Assembly (NCBI GenBank): GCA_035772785.1
Contig: JAOCPU010000042.1
Location: 186,001 to 250,000, forward strand
DNA: 64,000 bases
Origin: Phlebiopsis flavidoalba
Lineage: Eukaryota > Basidiomycota > Agaricomycetes > Polyporales > Phanerochaetaceae
Reading direction: 5' to 3'
The position numbers and the translations under genes were made by a program. This document shows positions 1-12,099 of the stretch, piece by piece. Numbering within the stretch: position 1 is the first letter of the stretch; the number at the start of each line of letters is the position of its first letter. Under the pieces are notes generated by a model. That model had not been told where the DNA came from, did no database searches, and saw only the letters and a list, made by a program, of their open reading frames with translations.

Positions 1-3000
1 GCTAGGTAGGGCGTGGCACTAGTGGTCACCGTGGTTATTCTGTGACAAGTTGACAAACGCGCCGGGGCGACTAGAGCGTCTTTGGATGGTCAGTCGACTG
101 TTGCCAAATAGGTAACCCGATTTCATACACGACAGAACGTGATATACTCACCCAAAGTAGTGAGTATAGGAACTCTCCAGACTCGATGAAAAGTAAGCAG
201 AATCCGCTCTGCGTAGAGCGAGAGCTGCCCCAGGTTCAACATGCCATGAAAATTCACGACGGTGCACAAGCCTGCGAATGAGTTCAGCATAAAGTCTTCA
301 TCGTGTACACCACAAACGCATACCATGCTTTGTATGACAAGGCCGCAGTGGCTAATATGTTCGTTACCCAGGATAGGGCCCAGGGCAATGCTACCACACA
401 CGTCTACAAATTCGAACCCTTCGCCATTTCCGTTTGTAGCATTGGCATGAGCTCCCCGCGTTCCACCTTGCAAGGACTTTTCCGACTTGATATGAATGAT
501 TTTGGATTGCGCTGTAAGACGAAATTTGCTGTTATATGCTATTTAATTTCAGCAGAGTCCAGGGATCGGCAACCTAGTTATAGACTCGGAGGCTCACCGA
601 GGGTTTCCCAGTACGAGCAAAATGCCACAGAGACGAATAATAAATCTTGGTCCGGGGCCATACAACACAAACCCTCCATTGCGACAATCGCGGTCGCTCA
701 AAAACGATCTGTAGACATTCAAAATCAGAAGGACTGTCACTAAAGACGAATAGCGATTCTCTAGGACTCACTGTTTATCAACGGCAGTAAAAACTAGAAA
801 GCCACCCGGGGAGCAAAAGCACGGTATCGATTAGCCACACCTAGCGTGGACTCTGAGTGTGATCCAGACGTGTACTAGTTGTACAGAACCCGTTTCCTTA
901 TCGAATGGGTTTGTTAGGAATCTTGCTCGAAGAACTCCCCTAAGCCCAAATCCGCGAGCTAAGCAGCTGTAAGACGCATCCTTGTGATATGTATATATCC
1001 CACATATTTTGGGTACCGTCCTGGATAAGCCATGCACCGAAGGCGAAGAGAAGCCTAATGAGTGGCAGCGGGCTGCAATACATGATGATACAATGCTGCA
1101 AAATGAATGAGGACCGTCGCATGAAACACTTATTGCCTTTGACTGAACCCCTGATCGACTTCGTTCGTGGTATCACGGGTGAGCATGGGCCTGCGGGCAC
1201 TAAACTATGTCAAGGATACTCACACGAAATCAATAGAACGAAACGAAATCTTGAAGCGGGACATGACTAGTAACGAGTACAGTCCTAATCATAATGTGTC
1301 AACATGACTTCGGACAAGTGAATCGAGAGGCATCAATAGGCTTACCAAAGAAGATGGTTAGGGGTTTCGATAAAAAAGAACGACGCAGCGCGGCGGGAGA
1401 ATCCCAGGTGGAAGCCTTTTGAGGTCAAAGACGAAGCGGCATAGGATGTATGATATGTTCTGCTCGGAGGTGTTGATTACCACCCTGGCGTCTATGTAGT
1501 CCACGAAGTACCATGGCGGTATCCGCGAAAGGGCTCCATGGGCGTTGTGTGTACGATCGTCACTGAGATATATGCGCGGTTCATCGGTGCGATATGTGTG
1601 TGTGTGCACAATCGAGCTGTCCGTGCTAGAAAGAATGTGTGAAGCACTGCGCGCTGCGGGATCGCATCACAACATTGGAGACCAGCGTAGAGCCACTATT
1701 AGCGTTCCGCGCTGATGCGGAGACCCGCGCATCGCGGCCCGTCGGCCAGGCTGCGCGACTTTGACACATTGACAGGAAGAGCTGACTTTGAGCCGAAAAA
1801 CCCTTAATATTGGAACTACGGCCTGTCTGAATTATTAGCTTGTTTTGGTCCCGTTGTTGCGAGACTAAATCACCTCGCCTGATGGTCGCTGCTGGAAGGC
1901 ACATTCAACGGTTGCCGGAAACGTTTCACGAGCCGTTCACGGGCAGCTTGTGAAAAGTTCCGAGGAGTCCGACTCGGACTGCAGCGCTCTAGAATCCGAG
2001 AGACCATTGAACGGTTTCAAACGGCTATGAACTCGGCAGGGCGCCGTGCTTGCCAACATGCGCACTAGTAGGATCCCTCCATCACGAGGAGCTCGTGCGT
2101 CTAATAAATGCGGTTAAAAGTGGGATGTACGGACGCTCTCGGCCATGTCCGACGATGGGTGGAATTGTGATGAGCACTAGCTTATGTTTCGACAATACTT
2201 GCGCTTGATTAAGGACTGTCTAAAATCGCAAATGATATGAGCTGAATGCATTGGTCGTGCTGAGGACACGGAGCCTTACTCCACAATGTCCTTGCTTGTT
2301 GTCCTTGCACATAAAGTAAACAGTCGCCGTCACCCCGTGACTAGTCGTGCTCGAGATTTAGACTCCAGCGTGAATATCGCCAGCCTGACTCAACTCACCT
2401 CGCCCAAGATTATAGGGACTCTTGTGTAAACAGACCAATGCTTGACATAGGTGCACATAAATGCTGGGGGGGGAGCTAGCGAGAACGGAGAGGTGGTCGT
2501 CACGATTGCGCCGGTGACCTGGGCTCGGCACTCGGGGCCATCAAAAGGACCACGTGGGACGCATCACCGATGCCGAACGCGTTGCACTTCAAAAGTTCAG
2601 ACTCTCAGAGTAACCTTCAATAAGCCTGACCTCTACATCATCGGTTTATCTGAGGGGTCGGTGTAGAACTATAGGAGCCTTATCTCTGAAAAAAGGTAAA
2701 GCAGCTACACTATGTCTCCGAACGGCCAGTTCCGATGTCTGCTGGCACTACGCATAAACAGCTGGCTTGCAAACTTGCGATCTATTTAATACGATTTAAC
2801 CAGTATACCGGGTATGTGACTCCAGATTGGCACTCGAAGCATACTAAACGGGGTCGTGCATTGCAGTATCTCGAGCACTGCCTAGTGCAATGGTCGTTCG
2901 GACTTTGCCATCTCGTGGCCTGGGTACGGTACTTATGCAATTCGTTCCAATCCATCGCTGTCCTTGCTGATAAGAGTTTGTTGCATCCAGGAGCCCCTAG

Positions 3001-5764
3001 CCTCCGCCGCGCTTCTTATGAGCACGCACTGTGCCGACGCCCCGGTTCACACCGCCTCGTCTTCTTCGTCCAGGAATAAACAACGCCCATCTGATAGCTT
3101 TAGGTTATTATATCCGGATTGGCTGTAATCCCTACACTTTCGGCAAACCATCACTCTCACTTGTGATGCTACAGGCAAGTACTCTGCTTGATTAACATCT
3201 TCAACTAGTCGACTAATATGGTCTACGCTACAAGTCCTCCCGTATCAATGAAGGCAATGAAAGCGTGGGTGTCTTGCTCACAATCATCACAGTGGACTGG
3301 AGCAACGCACAGGACAGCTCCATCGATCAAGGAACTGCTCGTAGCCCACGGGCTCTACGCGGTCTTAAAGTCAATAGTTTGCTCAACAACGTCATCTTTG
3401 TCCGGCTTGACCCAGCATTTTCCCTCCCCCACTCTTCTTTAAAGCCGCCTAAACGACCCTCATCGCATACCCTCGACATTACGTGATGACGGGGCAACTC
3501 CAGCAAAACATTGACATGGGGAATGCGGCGAGGGGCGCATGGAAGAGGACAAACATGCGACCTAGGCGTGACTCGCCTTCAGCTTCAGGTGAGCCCACAA
3601 ATTATTGGCATCTTAGATATACATAAACTGAGAAATAGTGCCGTCAGGAGCTCGAAAGAAATATTTGCTACCTTGGCTGTGTTCTTAGAGGAGCTGAAGA
3701 CTCAAACACCCAAGCAGTTCTTTTCAAGCCGTTGCGAAAAACTCGTTCTTAGTGTAAACGCAGCCCGTTTGAGTTTCCATTGTCAGCCGCTGACCTTACG
3801 TTGCGGCATGTGCGAGAACGCCATTACAACGATCCTTGGAATGGGTGTATCATGATCGCGGACCGCGAGTTTACCACCGATCGTGCGGGTGCCGTGGTGC
3901 GCCTTCTTTCAGCTGGTTCCTCGATGCGAGATTCATTGAAGACAGCAATTCATACCTGAAGAGAACCAAGATCATCGAGCCGTCCGAATACGGGATTTAC
4001 GTAGTCACGCCAGAATGAAACGAAAGGACTTCACCCCGACCCGGGAATTCAGGGACTTCACGCGGCTGCATCTCAGATTGCTTGCTAAAACATGCGCACG
4101 ACAGCCCAAATCCGATTGCTCTGGCTGCCTCACAATCACATCTTGCACTCAGTTCCTTCATCTACGACGTCGCGAGTCAGACGATCACATTCTTTTGTTC
4201 AATGATTGACCTTCGGGACGTGTTCCAATGCTTCACAGGAGCTTCGCCAACCACACTTTCATTTCTCAAAGTTCAAGTCGCTCCAGGGCCTCGAAATGGG
4301 CAGAGCAGTATACATAGAGCAAAAGTAGTCGTTCGCTCAACAGGCATTCTGCTCACTGAGTCCCTCGTCCTGGAACACTCGCTGCAGACACCAAGGGAAT
4401 CTACCCCACGTAGATGCTTTGCTTCTCGGGGTACCTCGCGTACCTCCGCGGTTTCGATTGGTTGTGCGAGGTTCACGTCCGTACGACGCAACGGTACCGA
4501 ATCTCGCCACTTGTTGGCCCATTTCATGCGCCTCTCGGCTACATCGAGCTAGTCGAGCACCGTCCGCTAACGTCAAGCGACTCTCGTCCTGGGCAGTGGT
4601 AACAGAAGCAAGGAGTACGTCCCTGCTTAGACCTCTTACCACATCCGGTAAAGCTGACCAGGTTCATACCAGATTGAATATAGCTTCGTCTCAGGCACGA
4701 AGGCCATATACCGGGTTACCCCAGAGGGGGCTCAAATTGCTTGGGACTCGGAGCCGCAGCTTCGAAACGGGTAATCAAGCAGATGCACCTCCACCGTATA
4801 CCGGAGAAACCAGCTGTGAATCGCTACCGTCATATTCGGAGAGCAGAAGCGTGGAGATTTGAAAGGTTCAGGCCAGCACACACGTGCGTGATTTCCTGCA
4901 TTCTTGTACTGTTTCGGACAATAACATATATCTCTGATGAACAGGAATACTATACGCCCATCATTATATATTATTAACGAGGTCCAATCCAACATTCAAG
5001 CACGGAGTTTCCACTATGCACACGCTGCTCGAGCAATACACGGCTAGCAGTACAGAAGCGATGTCTTTGATAATTTATTAACTAATTTATTCAATAATTT
5101 ATCTTGCGTCTTTTGACCAAAACGTACCTGTAGTGTCGCATCGCAATGCCAATAAATATCCTTGGAAAGTTTAAGCAAGTGCGTGATTGATGGGGGATAC
5201 TATCGACCAACCTCCAACGCCGCAAACGACTTTTCTCTGTTCCCCATCGAGACCAAAAAAGACAGAAACCGCAGAGGTACGTGCCTAACGCCTGGGTGTG
5301 AGCTTCTCGTAATTATTTAAAATAATGAATTGTATCTTGAACAGTATATCGTCGAGAGCGAAGCCGGGAGATTTGCACCGTCATCTCCCTCAAGCCAATA
5401 CGGAGGTTCGCATAGGGGACAACCCAACCCGTGTCGGGCGGTCGCGCACTCTGAGCATTCTCGTCTCATGTGGATCCGGAGCACCATGTCACGGTCATCG
5501 AAGAGTGGTGGCAGAAAATATTCAGAGACTTCTAAGTTTTTTTCTCGAAAGTCCAGCGCACCGAAGATATGAGGCCGGAAAAAAGGTAGAGGGTTAACAC
5601 CAAACGCTGCGTCTTGGGAACATCACTGGGCTCGATAATTAGTGGAGGTCACGAAGGAGAAGAGCGGGGAGGCCGACGCCGAACCTAAAGAGTTGCGCGT
5701 GAAGATATTTGCGAGGAGCACGCTCGCGACGAGGAGCACCGTTCCGGGGAGCCCCGAGCCCCCA
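1..5764. other. Gene-poor left end, no recognisable gene
   Basis: I read both strands and found only short open frames (none above about 160 codons), with no domain, family motif or exon series that I recognise. There is an AT-rich patch around 5070-5105. No similarity to the duplicated units further right was noticed until about 5765. Confidence 0.5.
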
Positions 5765-6147
5765 CACGTCGTACGCATTGGATTCGAAGATGCACCCTAC
5801 CACGTAAGTGGCACCGCGTCAGCCCACACATGCGGCGGTGCACGCACCGAGAAGAAAAACACCTAAAGCTGTAAAGTGCCTATCTGGAAGATCGTCGAGG
5901 GGGGGGCAGCGCGAAAAGAACAAGCGTAACGCGACTACAATGATAACGCGAGCGCGTTCAAGTTGAAGGAACGCGCCAGTCACCGTGCGCCGCCGCCACG
6001 TGGCTCTCACTCCTCACCTTCATCCTCCTTCTACTCCGCCTCGGCCTTGCGTGTGGAGGCTCTCCGCCTTGTTGGTCGAACGCAGCGTACACCTTTCGTA
6101 GTCTGGGCCGGGGCCTCGGTTCTCGCCCTGCTAACAATCTCTCGAAT

Positions 6148-9009
6148 ATGGCTCCCTTGCAACCAACTGCAGGGGGTCCGTGTAAGCAAACATTTACGTA
6201 TAGAGTATAAAAAACGACTGGAATAATGATGTCGCAGCTCAATGAGGAGGACGAAACATTTTCGAACCCCTCAGGCTGGATGGGCGTAGCAAAGACAGTC
6301 CGAGACAGCGACGTTGCGAAAATAGGAGACGCCAAGGAAGATATTGACAATCTACTGGTTTTCGTAAGTGATACTTCGATCTCTTTCGCTCAAGTTGAAC
6401 CTATTCATTCACGTTTGACTCTGCTCTCCCCTTAGGCCGCTCTATTCTCAGCAATCCTGTCCGCATTCCTCATTGAATCATACCACGCCCTTCAGCCCGA
6501 TCCCAATACTGAGATAATTTTCCTGCTTCACCGCATCGCGACTCAGAACTACACGATATCCGCTGGGTTCCTCAATACCTCCTTCCCGATTCCACACCCC
6601 GAGCCGTTCGAGGCGCCAACGTGGGCGCTGCGCGTGAACGGCCTCTGGTTCGCCAGCCTCATCTGTAGTCTGGCAGCGGCGTCGCTCGGCATCTTAGTCA
6701 AAGCGTGGCTCCGGGAATATCTGTCGAGCCAGTGGTTATCCCCCCAGGAGAAAACTCCGATCGCGGCAGTACGGTATCCTGGGCTAGTTCAGTGGAAGGC
6801 TTCGAGATTTCCGCACTCCTACCACTACTCCTCCAGCTCGCCCTTGGACTGTTCTTCGTTGGTCTCTGTCTGTTCACTGCATCCATCGACAGGCGTATGG
6901 CACTCACTAGTATCCCTCTCGTGTCCGCCTGGGCGTTTTTTTCCTCATTGCGTCGTCCATCGCCCCGTATTTCACCACGATGTCCGTACAAAGTTCCAGG
7001 GTTTCAACGAGCTCTGCAGTCCACCCGACGTCGTCTACTCCCACGGCTCTTTCTGATCAATCGTCATCTCTCCCTTTGTCTCTCCAAGTTCAGGGCTTTG
7101 TTTCGAGGCTTGGGACGTTACCTTCGAGTTGGTCTCGCGCGAGACCGTGCCCTTGCATACTACAGCCCGAATACGAATACGAGATCATCTCTCTTTGCTG
7201 CGCAAACGATTTCTCAAGTATCGACATGTAGCGTCAATTGACGCTTTCGTGCTCGCGCCTCATCGCGCCCTTCGTCATTACAAGTACCACGTCGCTGTCA
7301 CTCTCTCACTTCAAGAGGAGGAAGAGGTGGTGCTGGAGCGCGGGGATGAAGCAGAAGTACTCTGGGATGTTGACAAACTCATTGCACAGGATAGCCTGCT
7401 CCCCCTCATACATCGCGGCCTTCCAGCAGACGAAGCCCAATCTAGCCCAGAGCGTTCTTTTCGTGCTGCGACTCATGCGACACCGCCTTGCCCACTCTTC
7501 CAGAGGTGGTTCCTTCCCGAGACCATCAACTCGACTACATTGCTGATCTCGCTGGGCTGTCTCAACGCGCCTATAACGAACTCATGCAGTTTTTGATATC
7601 CCGCATCCCCACAACACCCTCAGGTGATTCCCTCGAGAGTGTTTGTGACGTTACTCCTCATATGTTGTCCAAGTCAACACATCAACACCCGACCCATGTT
7701 TCTTGCTGCTATACTCTTGATTCTTCAGCGCGTGCAGCAAGCCAAGATGTTCTGGCCCACATGTAACATGCTTGGTACCCGCGTTTCCTCAACTCTCAAG
7801 ATAGCAGCACCGGCCGTATCGAATCTACCACCGTTTGTCCCTACAATTGGTCGCCATCTCTACTATCGAGGAGTCCGAACGGACACCTAGGAGTTGCAGA
7901 CGACTCTGTCCTCTTCACGCACACACTATATGAAAGTGCTCTTTGCGCACAAATCCCTGCAATCGTGGCCTATCCAGCGTTCTTCCGCACATTACACTCA
8001 GCGGCAAAGCTTTGAACTCGAGAAAGACCCCAGGACACGCCCAATCCTTGACGACTTATGGAGTATCTTTATATTGATGCTCAGAAGGCGCGAGGGAATC
8101 CCGGGGAACATACGAGCAATATGCTAGAATCTCTAATCTGGCTATGTTCCCTCTTCTTGGACCTCGACTGGGTTATCTGTCGGCGAGGCTTCGCACATCC
8201 CACGGCACTGGGTATGTCGGGTGGTGCAGCAGGCCCTGACATATCAGGTTATGCGATTATATGCTGGCACAACGATGACAGCTTCATCTAGAGTTTCTGA
8301 TTATAGCAGCGATGTGGCACCGATACTCGAGAGAACGTGGAATCATGCGGACAATGATGGTACGACTCCATATAATTCACGTACCCTGCGCACCACTCAT
8401 CAAATCCATCTTCTTTTCGCATAGCCGCACAGGGGGACGATGCTGAGAAGCTACTGTGACATCATCCAAGACTATCTCAATGGTGAACTTCCAGCTGACG
8501 AATGGGACCAGCTCGACTTTGTTGCAGTCACACGCGTGCTGCTGCAGCTATACGAGTCGTCCGACAAGAGACTTTTACCGATTTGGCAAGAGTTGTGGGC
8601 CGTGACACACACCGCCCTACGAAGGTACTGGGACGACGAAGGCTGGACACCGACGCCAAATATCACGTTGCCCTTGTTCTTTGACCAATGGGACGGAGCG
8701 ATCGTACTAGAGGAAGACCGCAAGATAGCTGAGGAGTGCTTGCACGCGATAGAACGATTGGATGGTCGCGAGGCCGGGACGGGATCCGTAGAGGCAAAGG
8801 ACGAGCTTGATTCCGGACGAGCTTGTACTTGCTCTAGGATTGTTGGTCTCCCCGACAGGGTGTCCGCGTTTCCGAGGCTCGCTCGGCTTCAGTCTTCTTC
8901 TAGCTCGGCTTCGTCTATACATGGCCCGTCTTCGTCTTCGACATGGTTGCTCTTTGACTCGGACTCATCTTCTTTTGACTTGAGCGAATTCTTGAATTTG
9001 CGTAGCTAA
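6148..9009 (+). CDS. DUF6535 membrane protein, copy 1 (frame-disrupted)
   Basis: This is a large basidiomycete-type DUF6535 protein of unknown function. The exon at about 6239-6363 ends in KEDIDNLLVF. An intron (6364-6435, GTAAGT...TTAG) leads to the membrane-domain exon at 6436, with AALFSAILSAFLIESYHALQ, then VNGLWFASLICSLAAASLGI, VKAWLREYLS and, after frame slips, a hydrophobic LLQLALGLFFVGLCLF stretch. A helix-rich part follows: one DVDKLIAQDSLL module near 7370, then DEWDQLDFVAV and EEDRKIAEE. The C-terminus is Ser-rich, ending LFDSDSSSFDLSEFLNLRS at 9009. A short upstream exon starting at 6148 (MAPLQPTAGG, donor GTAAGC) is shared with copy 3, but its phase does not fit; ATG 6226 is the alternative start. 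At least five single-base slips occur between 6750 and 7000, two of them cancelling. It is the best preserved of the four clustered copies. Confidence 0.8.
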
Positions 9010-9274
9010 AGTATGTATTCCGTTCACTTACCTTTGTATTTTTTAGAATCTCTAGTCATTCATACCATGTAGAACGTCTATCTCGCACAGTTTCGAGTCG
9101 GAGCTACAGCCCAGAGCGTAGGTCAACTACAATTGGGGTGGAGCTTTCCAAGTGGATTAATCCTTGCCTAAGTCGGCGAAACGAGCATTCGAGTGTCGAA
9201 CATCCGTGCGTATCACCGACCTGACTTTGGAAGCCGAGAATACTAGGCAGCCTCGTTCCCGCTTGATGCGTCCG

Positions 9275-9740
9275 GGCATAAAAGACTGGATGCAGTGTTA
9301 CGTGACGATATCTATCCAGCGCTGCCGTTGAGCATCACAACGTACGCTATCATCCAGGCTGTCACGACCGAGACCCAAGTCAACATGGCGATAGATAGAT
9401 ACGCAAACATTGGGGATTACAGGAATGGCTCCATATTGAGGTCTTCCATTAGACGACGATGCGAGCGGCAGGGAGCGTTGCGCCGTCGACGTTCGCTATC
9501 TCCACCGCGCGAAGCTATATGTTTGCTTGGGTGAATTGTCAGACAGGACGGCGGCTGCCCATTCATCTCTAAGCCAAGACCCAGCGACTCGAGTATCAGC
9601 TGCACGATACTCGAGCAGGGCGATGGCGAGACGGGCGTGGCGTCCCACGCGAGAGGCCCCCCTGGGCGGCGCGATTCGATACGTCTCCTTCGAGGCCAGA
9701 CGAAATCCGTCCTCCGCGTTCTCCTATCGCGTGCTCGTCA
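9275..9740 (+). pseudogene. Companion ORF, copy 1 (relic)
   Basis: This segment aligns with the intact companion ORF at 36092-36376. It has a TATA-like CATAAAAG near 9278, a CACGACCGAGACCCAAGTCAACA block near 9362, and then a region whose scattered frames read KLYVCLG and AKTQRLEYQLH, against TYVSLAQ and AKTRRLGDKLH in unit 4. No continuous frame remains. The product is unknown. It lies directly downstream of DUF6535 copy 1 on the same strand. Confidence 0.4.
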
Positions 9741-10080
9741 GACACGTGTACTTCGACGTGACGTACGACTCACCACATCACGGCCCCATCCAACCACCTT
9801 CACCCACCCCGCACGCACAAACCTCCCAAGCAGCCGCACAGCCTCCGCCCTCCCGCGTATACACAACCTCACACGCCGCCGCGGCCGCCGCATCCAGCCC
9901 CGCGCCATCGCGCAGTGTACTCGCGAAGACACAAAACACCACGCGCGCCGCGTCTGCGCGCCGAACACGAGCCCATCATCCATCCTCCCGCGGTAATTGC
10001 AGCAGCATCGAGCGCGAGCATGCGCGCGAGGGCAGGGCGATGTGCAGGCCTTTTCTGGTGGGGATGTACTAGATGCTCTT
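9741..10080. other. GC-rich spacer conserved between units
   Basis: A C-rich plus strand (CACCACATCACGGCCC, then ACCCCGCACGCACAAAC) recurs at about 15390 in unit 2, with looser counterparts near 27440 and 36430. Open frames on both strands are low-complexity Pro/Ala/Arg translations of this composition and I do not call them genes. It separates the convergent 3' ends of the companion ORF and the partner gene. Confidence 0.5.
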
Positions 10081-10413
10081 GAGCGAGGGCGTGGCGCCGC
10101 GGCGACGTATTCGGTCGTTGCGGGCGGGGGTGGTGCTATATGACCGCTGGTGAGAGGGCGGGCTTGAGGTGAGTAGCGCTGTGTTGGCGTCTTTGCTGGT
10201 GAAATAGGGGTGAGTTTGGGGTGGCACGGTAGTGGGGGAATGTGCTTACAGTAGGAAGAGGTCGTCGTATATGTATAAGAATACTGTTCTTCTCTTGACT
10301 CTATGGCTAGAGGTGCATAGAATGGCGAAGACGTCCGTAGAATCCTGAAACCATTTGTTCAGCAAATGTAGCACCGACCGATTATGAGTGTAAAAGCGCA
10401 TACCTCTGTGCAT
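10080..10413 (-). pseudogene. Minus-strand partner gene, copy 1 (3' part, degraded)
   Basis: This is homologous to the spliced minus-strand gene at 36805-37746. The two introns are in the same places: 10345-10403 (donor GTATGCGC, branch-like TTGCTGAAC, acceptor TTTCAG) and 10196-10249 (donor GTAAGCAC, acceptor ACCAG). The exon between them, 10250-10344, is 95 nt against 96 nt in unit 4, so it is out of frame by one. The last exon diverges and has a stop early. The function is unknown. It converges on DUF6535 copy 1. Confidence 0.45.
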
Positions 10414-10849
10414 AGTCCCTTGAGCTGTTGCATGATGCACATCGGTGATGTTCACAAGATCACAGCAAGAGCACTCGAGCGTCGTACGCATTGGATTCCA
10501 ACGTACGCCCTACCATGTAGCACCGCGTCAGCCCACACATCATCTGTCAGCGGTGGTACACGTACCGAGAAGAAAAAGCACCTATAGCCGCGAAGTGTCG
10601 ATCTAAGGATCGTCAGGTGGGCTGCGCGACCAGCCGGTGCGCGAAATATCGCGCTTGAAGCGTCTTGAGCGAACTCTGCTGCTCGAATCGAGTTTCATGC
10701 GTGCGAGCGCAAGGGACGCGCCAGCGACCGTCGCACATGCGCCGTCAGCGTGCTCCTCCTCCTCTTCCCGCTCATCTTCTCGCTTCGCATCAAGCCCTGG
10801 AGTGTGAACACTCTGTCTTGTTGTTCGGGCCCATTGAGTCCTTCTGGGA

Positions 10850-11960
10850 TCTGACTACGTTGGTACAGGCCTGGGGAGTAAGGGGCACACCACCGCTTTA
10901 TGCAGGGGGAGTGATATTGGCAACGAAGTGTGTGCTGGACGTCGTGCGTGTTGTGCTACGTTCCTCTGTAGTAGTCCCGACGCAGCGACAATGACAATAG
11001 CTGAACGTTATGCGGTAAACGTTCAAGGTGTGGTGACGCGAGGGCAAGGCGTCACGCTATGGTAACACCCGTGACGGATGAGCGATGTGACTCCACGCAC
11101 AATGTGACGCGTCGTGTCGACAGTGACGATGACAGCTCAGATTCTCTCTCAGACTCATCCTTTGACCAGTTTTTCAATCGCGTCTACTGCTGCGAGATTT
11201 CATTGTAACTCTCAGTCGAAGCGTTTCAAAGAGATGATGCTATGAGACACTCACGAGAGCCTTTTGTTTGAACTCTCAGTGACACTCTGACTCCCTTGAA
11301 GCTGAAATTGCTTTTGTCCCTGTTAGAACGGAGTCTTACCCTTCCGCATGACGAGCTTAAACGCAAGTGCACGAAACTCAGTAGGCACGATGCAGGGCGC
11401 CGAGGGTTTTAAAGGTATTAGTCTATTCATTGCTCCGTCGGTCCAGAAAACGTCTGAGGGACAACGCAGAGCAAAGAAAATTTTACAATCGAAGAATGGG
11501 ATTGTAAATGATAGCTGCCGAGGGCACTAGTGACTTGGTCAGTTGATGAAGAAGACTCACCGTGCCAGGAACCTCCCTAGTAGACAAGCAAAGTCGAACA
11601 CAGTGAGGACGCGTATAGTAACTAAGTATTCCCTCTATGGAATGCAGTTCTGCTGTCTAATAGATGGCAGATGGACATCAAGGACCCGCATCTGACAGCG
11701 TCCTTTGGTCCTCGGTTTAAAAGCCCTGGGTCCGCAAGGAGGGACCCCCACCCTCTCCTCTCCTCGTTTCTATCCAAGCTTCAAGAACAGAAGTCTCGAT
11801 CCGATTTAGGATAACCTGCATCGCGCAAACTGGCCAGAAATCTCGGTCGTGTGCCTGGGTATCGTTACCACGTCAGGTATCAGTAGCTCCGAGGAGGTTT
11901 ACGCTGTGGAAGCTCGCCCCGGGGAGCTGTGCATACACTCCTGGACATCCAATTGAACAA
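10850..11960. other. No gene seen
   Basis: Only short, unrelated open frames are present. A TTTAAAAG sequence near 11716 could be a TATA-like element but nothing coding follows at a suitable distance. The reverse-strand frame at 11880-12074 is discussed with the conserved block at 11967. Confidence 0.4.
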
Positions 11961-11966
11961 TTGATT

Positions 11967-12021
11967 GTGAGTTTTGGCAGCCTCAAGGAGCATGAGAATC
12001 AACTCAATTATGTCCACAGCC
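11967..12021. repeat. Conserved 55-bp block upstream of DUF6535 copy 2
   Basis: It aligns without gaps to 20229-20283 (41 of 55 positions identical by my count) and more loosely to about 31468-31523. Both strands are open: forward SLKEHENQLNYVHS, reverse VDIIELILMLLEAAKTH. The reverse frames of units 2 and 3 both end in PRGELPQ followed a few codons later by Tyr-stop. It may be a short upstream exon, the end of a divergent gene, or a regulatory block. Strand and role are undecided. Confidence 0.4.
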
Positions 12022-12099
12022 GTGTACACACCTGGATCGAAGCAGTCGTCACACAGGCCTCCTGACGCGTTCACGACTCACGAGTCACCGCTCTGTCCC

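Larger units (their letters stand above)
5765..10474. repeat. Tandem unit 1 (DUF6535 copy 1 unit)
   Basis: The stretch at about 5765-6090 is matched by 10475-10840: both contain CGTCGTACGCATTGGATTC, then CACCGCGTCAGCCCACACAT, ACCGAGAAGAAAAA and ACGCGCCAG, in the same order and spacing. The match defines a head-to-tail unit of about 4.7 kb carrying DUF6535 copy 1, a companion ORF relic and a partner-gene relic. Homology between the two ends is seen directly; the exact breakpoints are inferred. Confidence 0.6.

Noticed and set aside
9527..10072. 181-codon plus-strand ORF rich in Pro, Ala, Ser and Arg, with similar long frames at 27122-27963 and 36404-37051 on both strands
   Set aside because: These are translations of the GC-rich spacer; frames exist on both strands, are not conserved as protein between units and conflict with the spliced partner gene.
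10246..10491. YIYDDLFLL on the minus strand, resembling the YxDD motif of reverse transcriptases
   Set aside because: The flanking sequence has no other RT motif, and the frame lies inside a 95-nt exon of the partner gene that reads differently in the other units.
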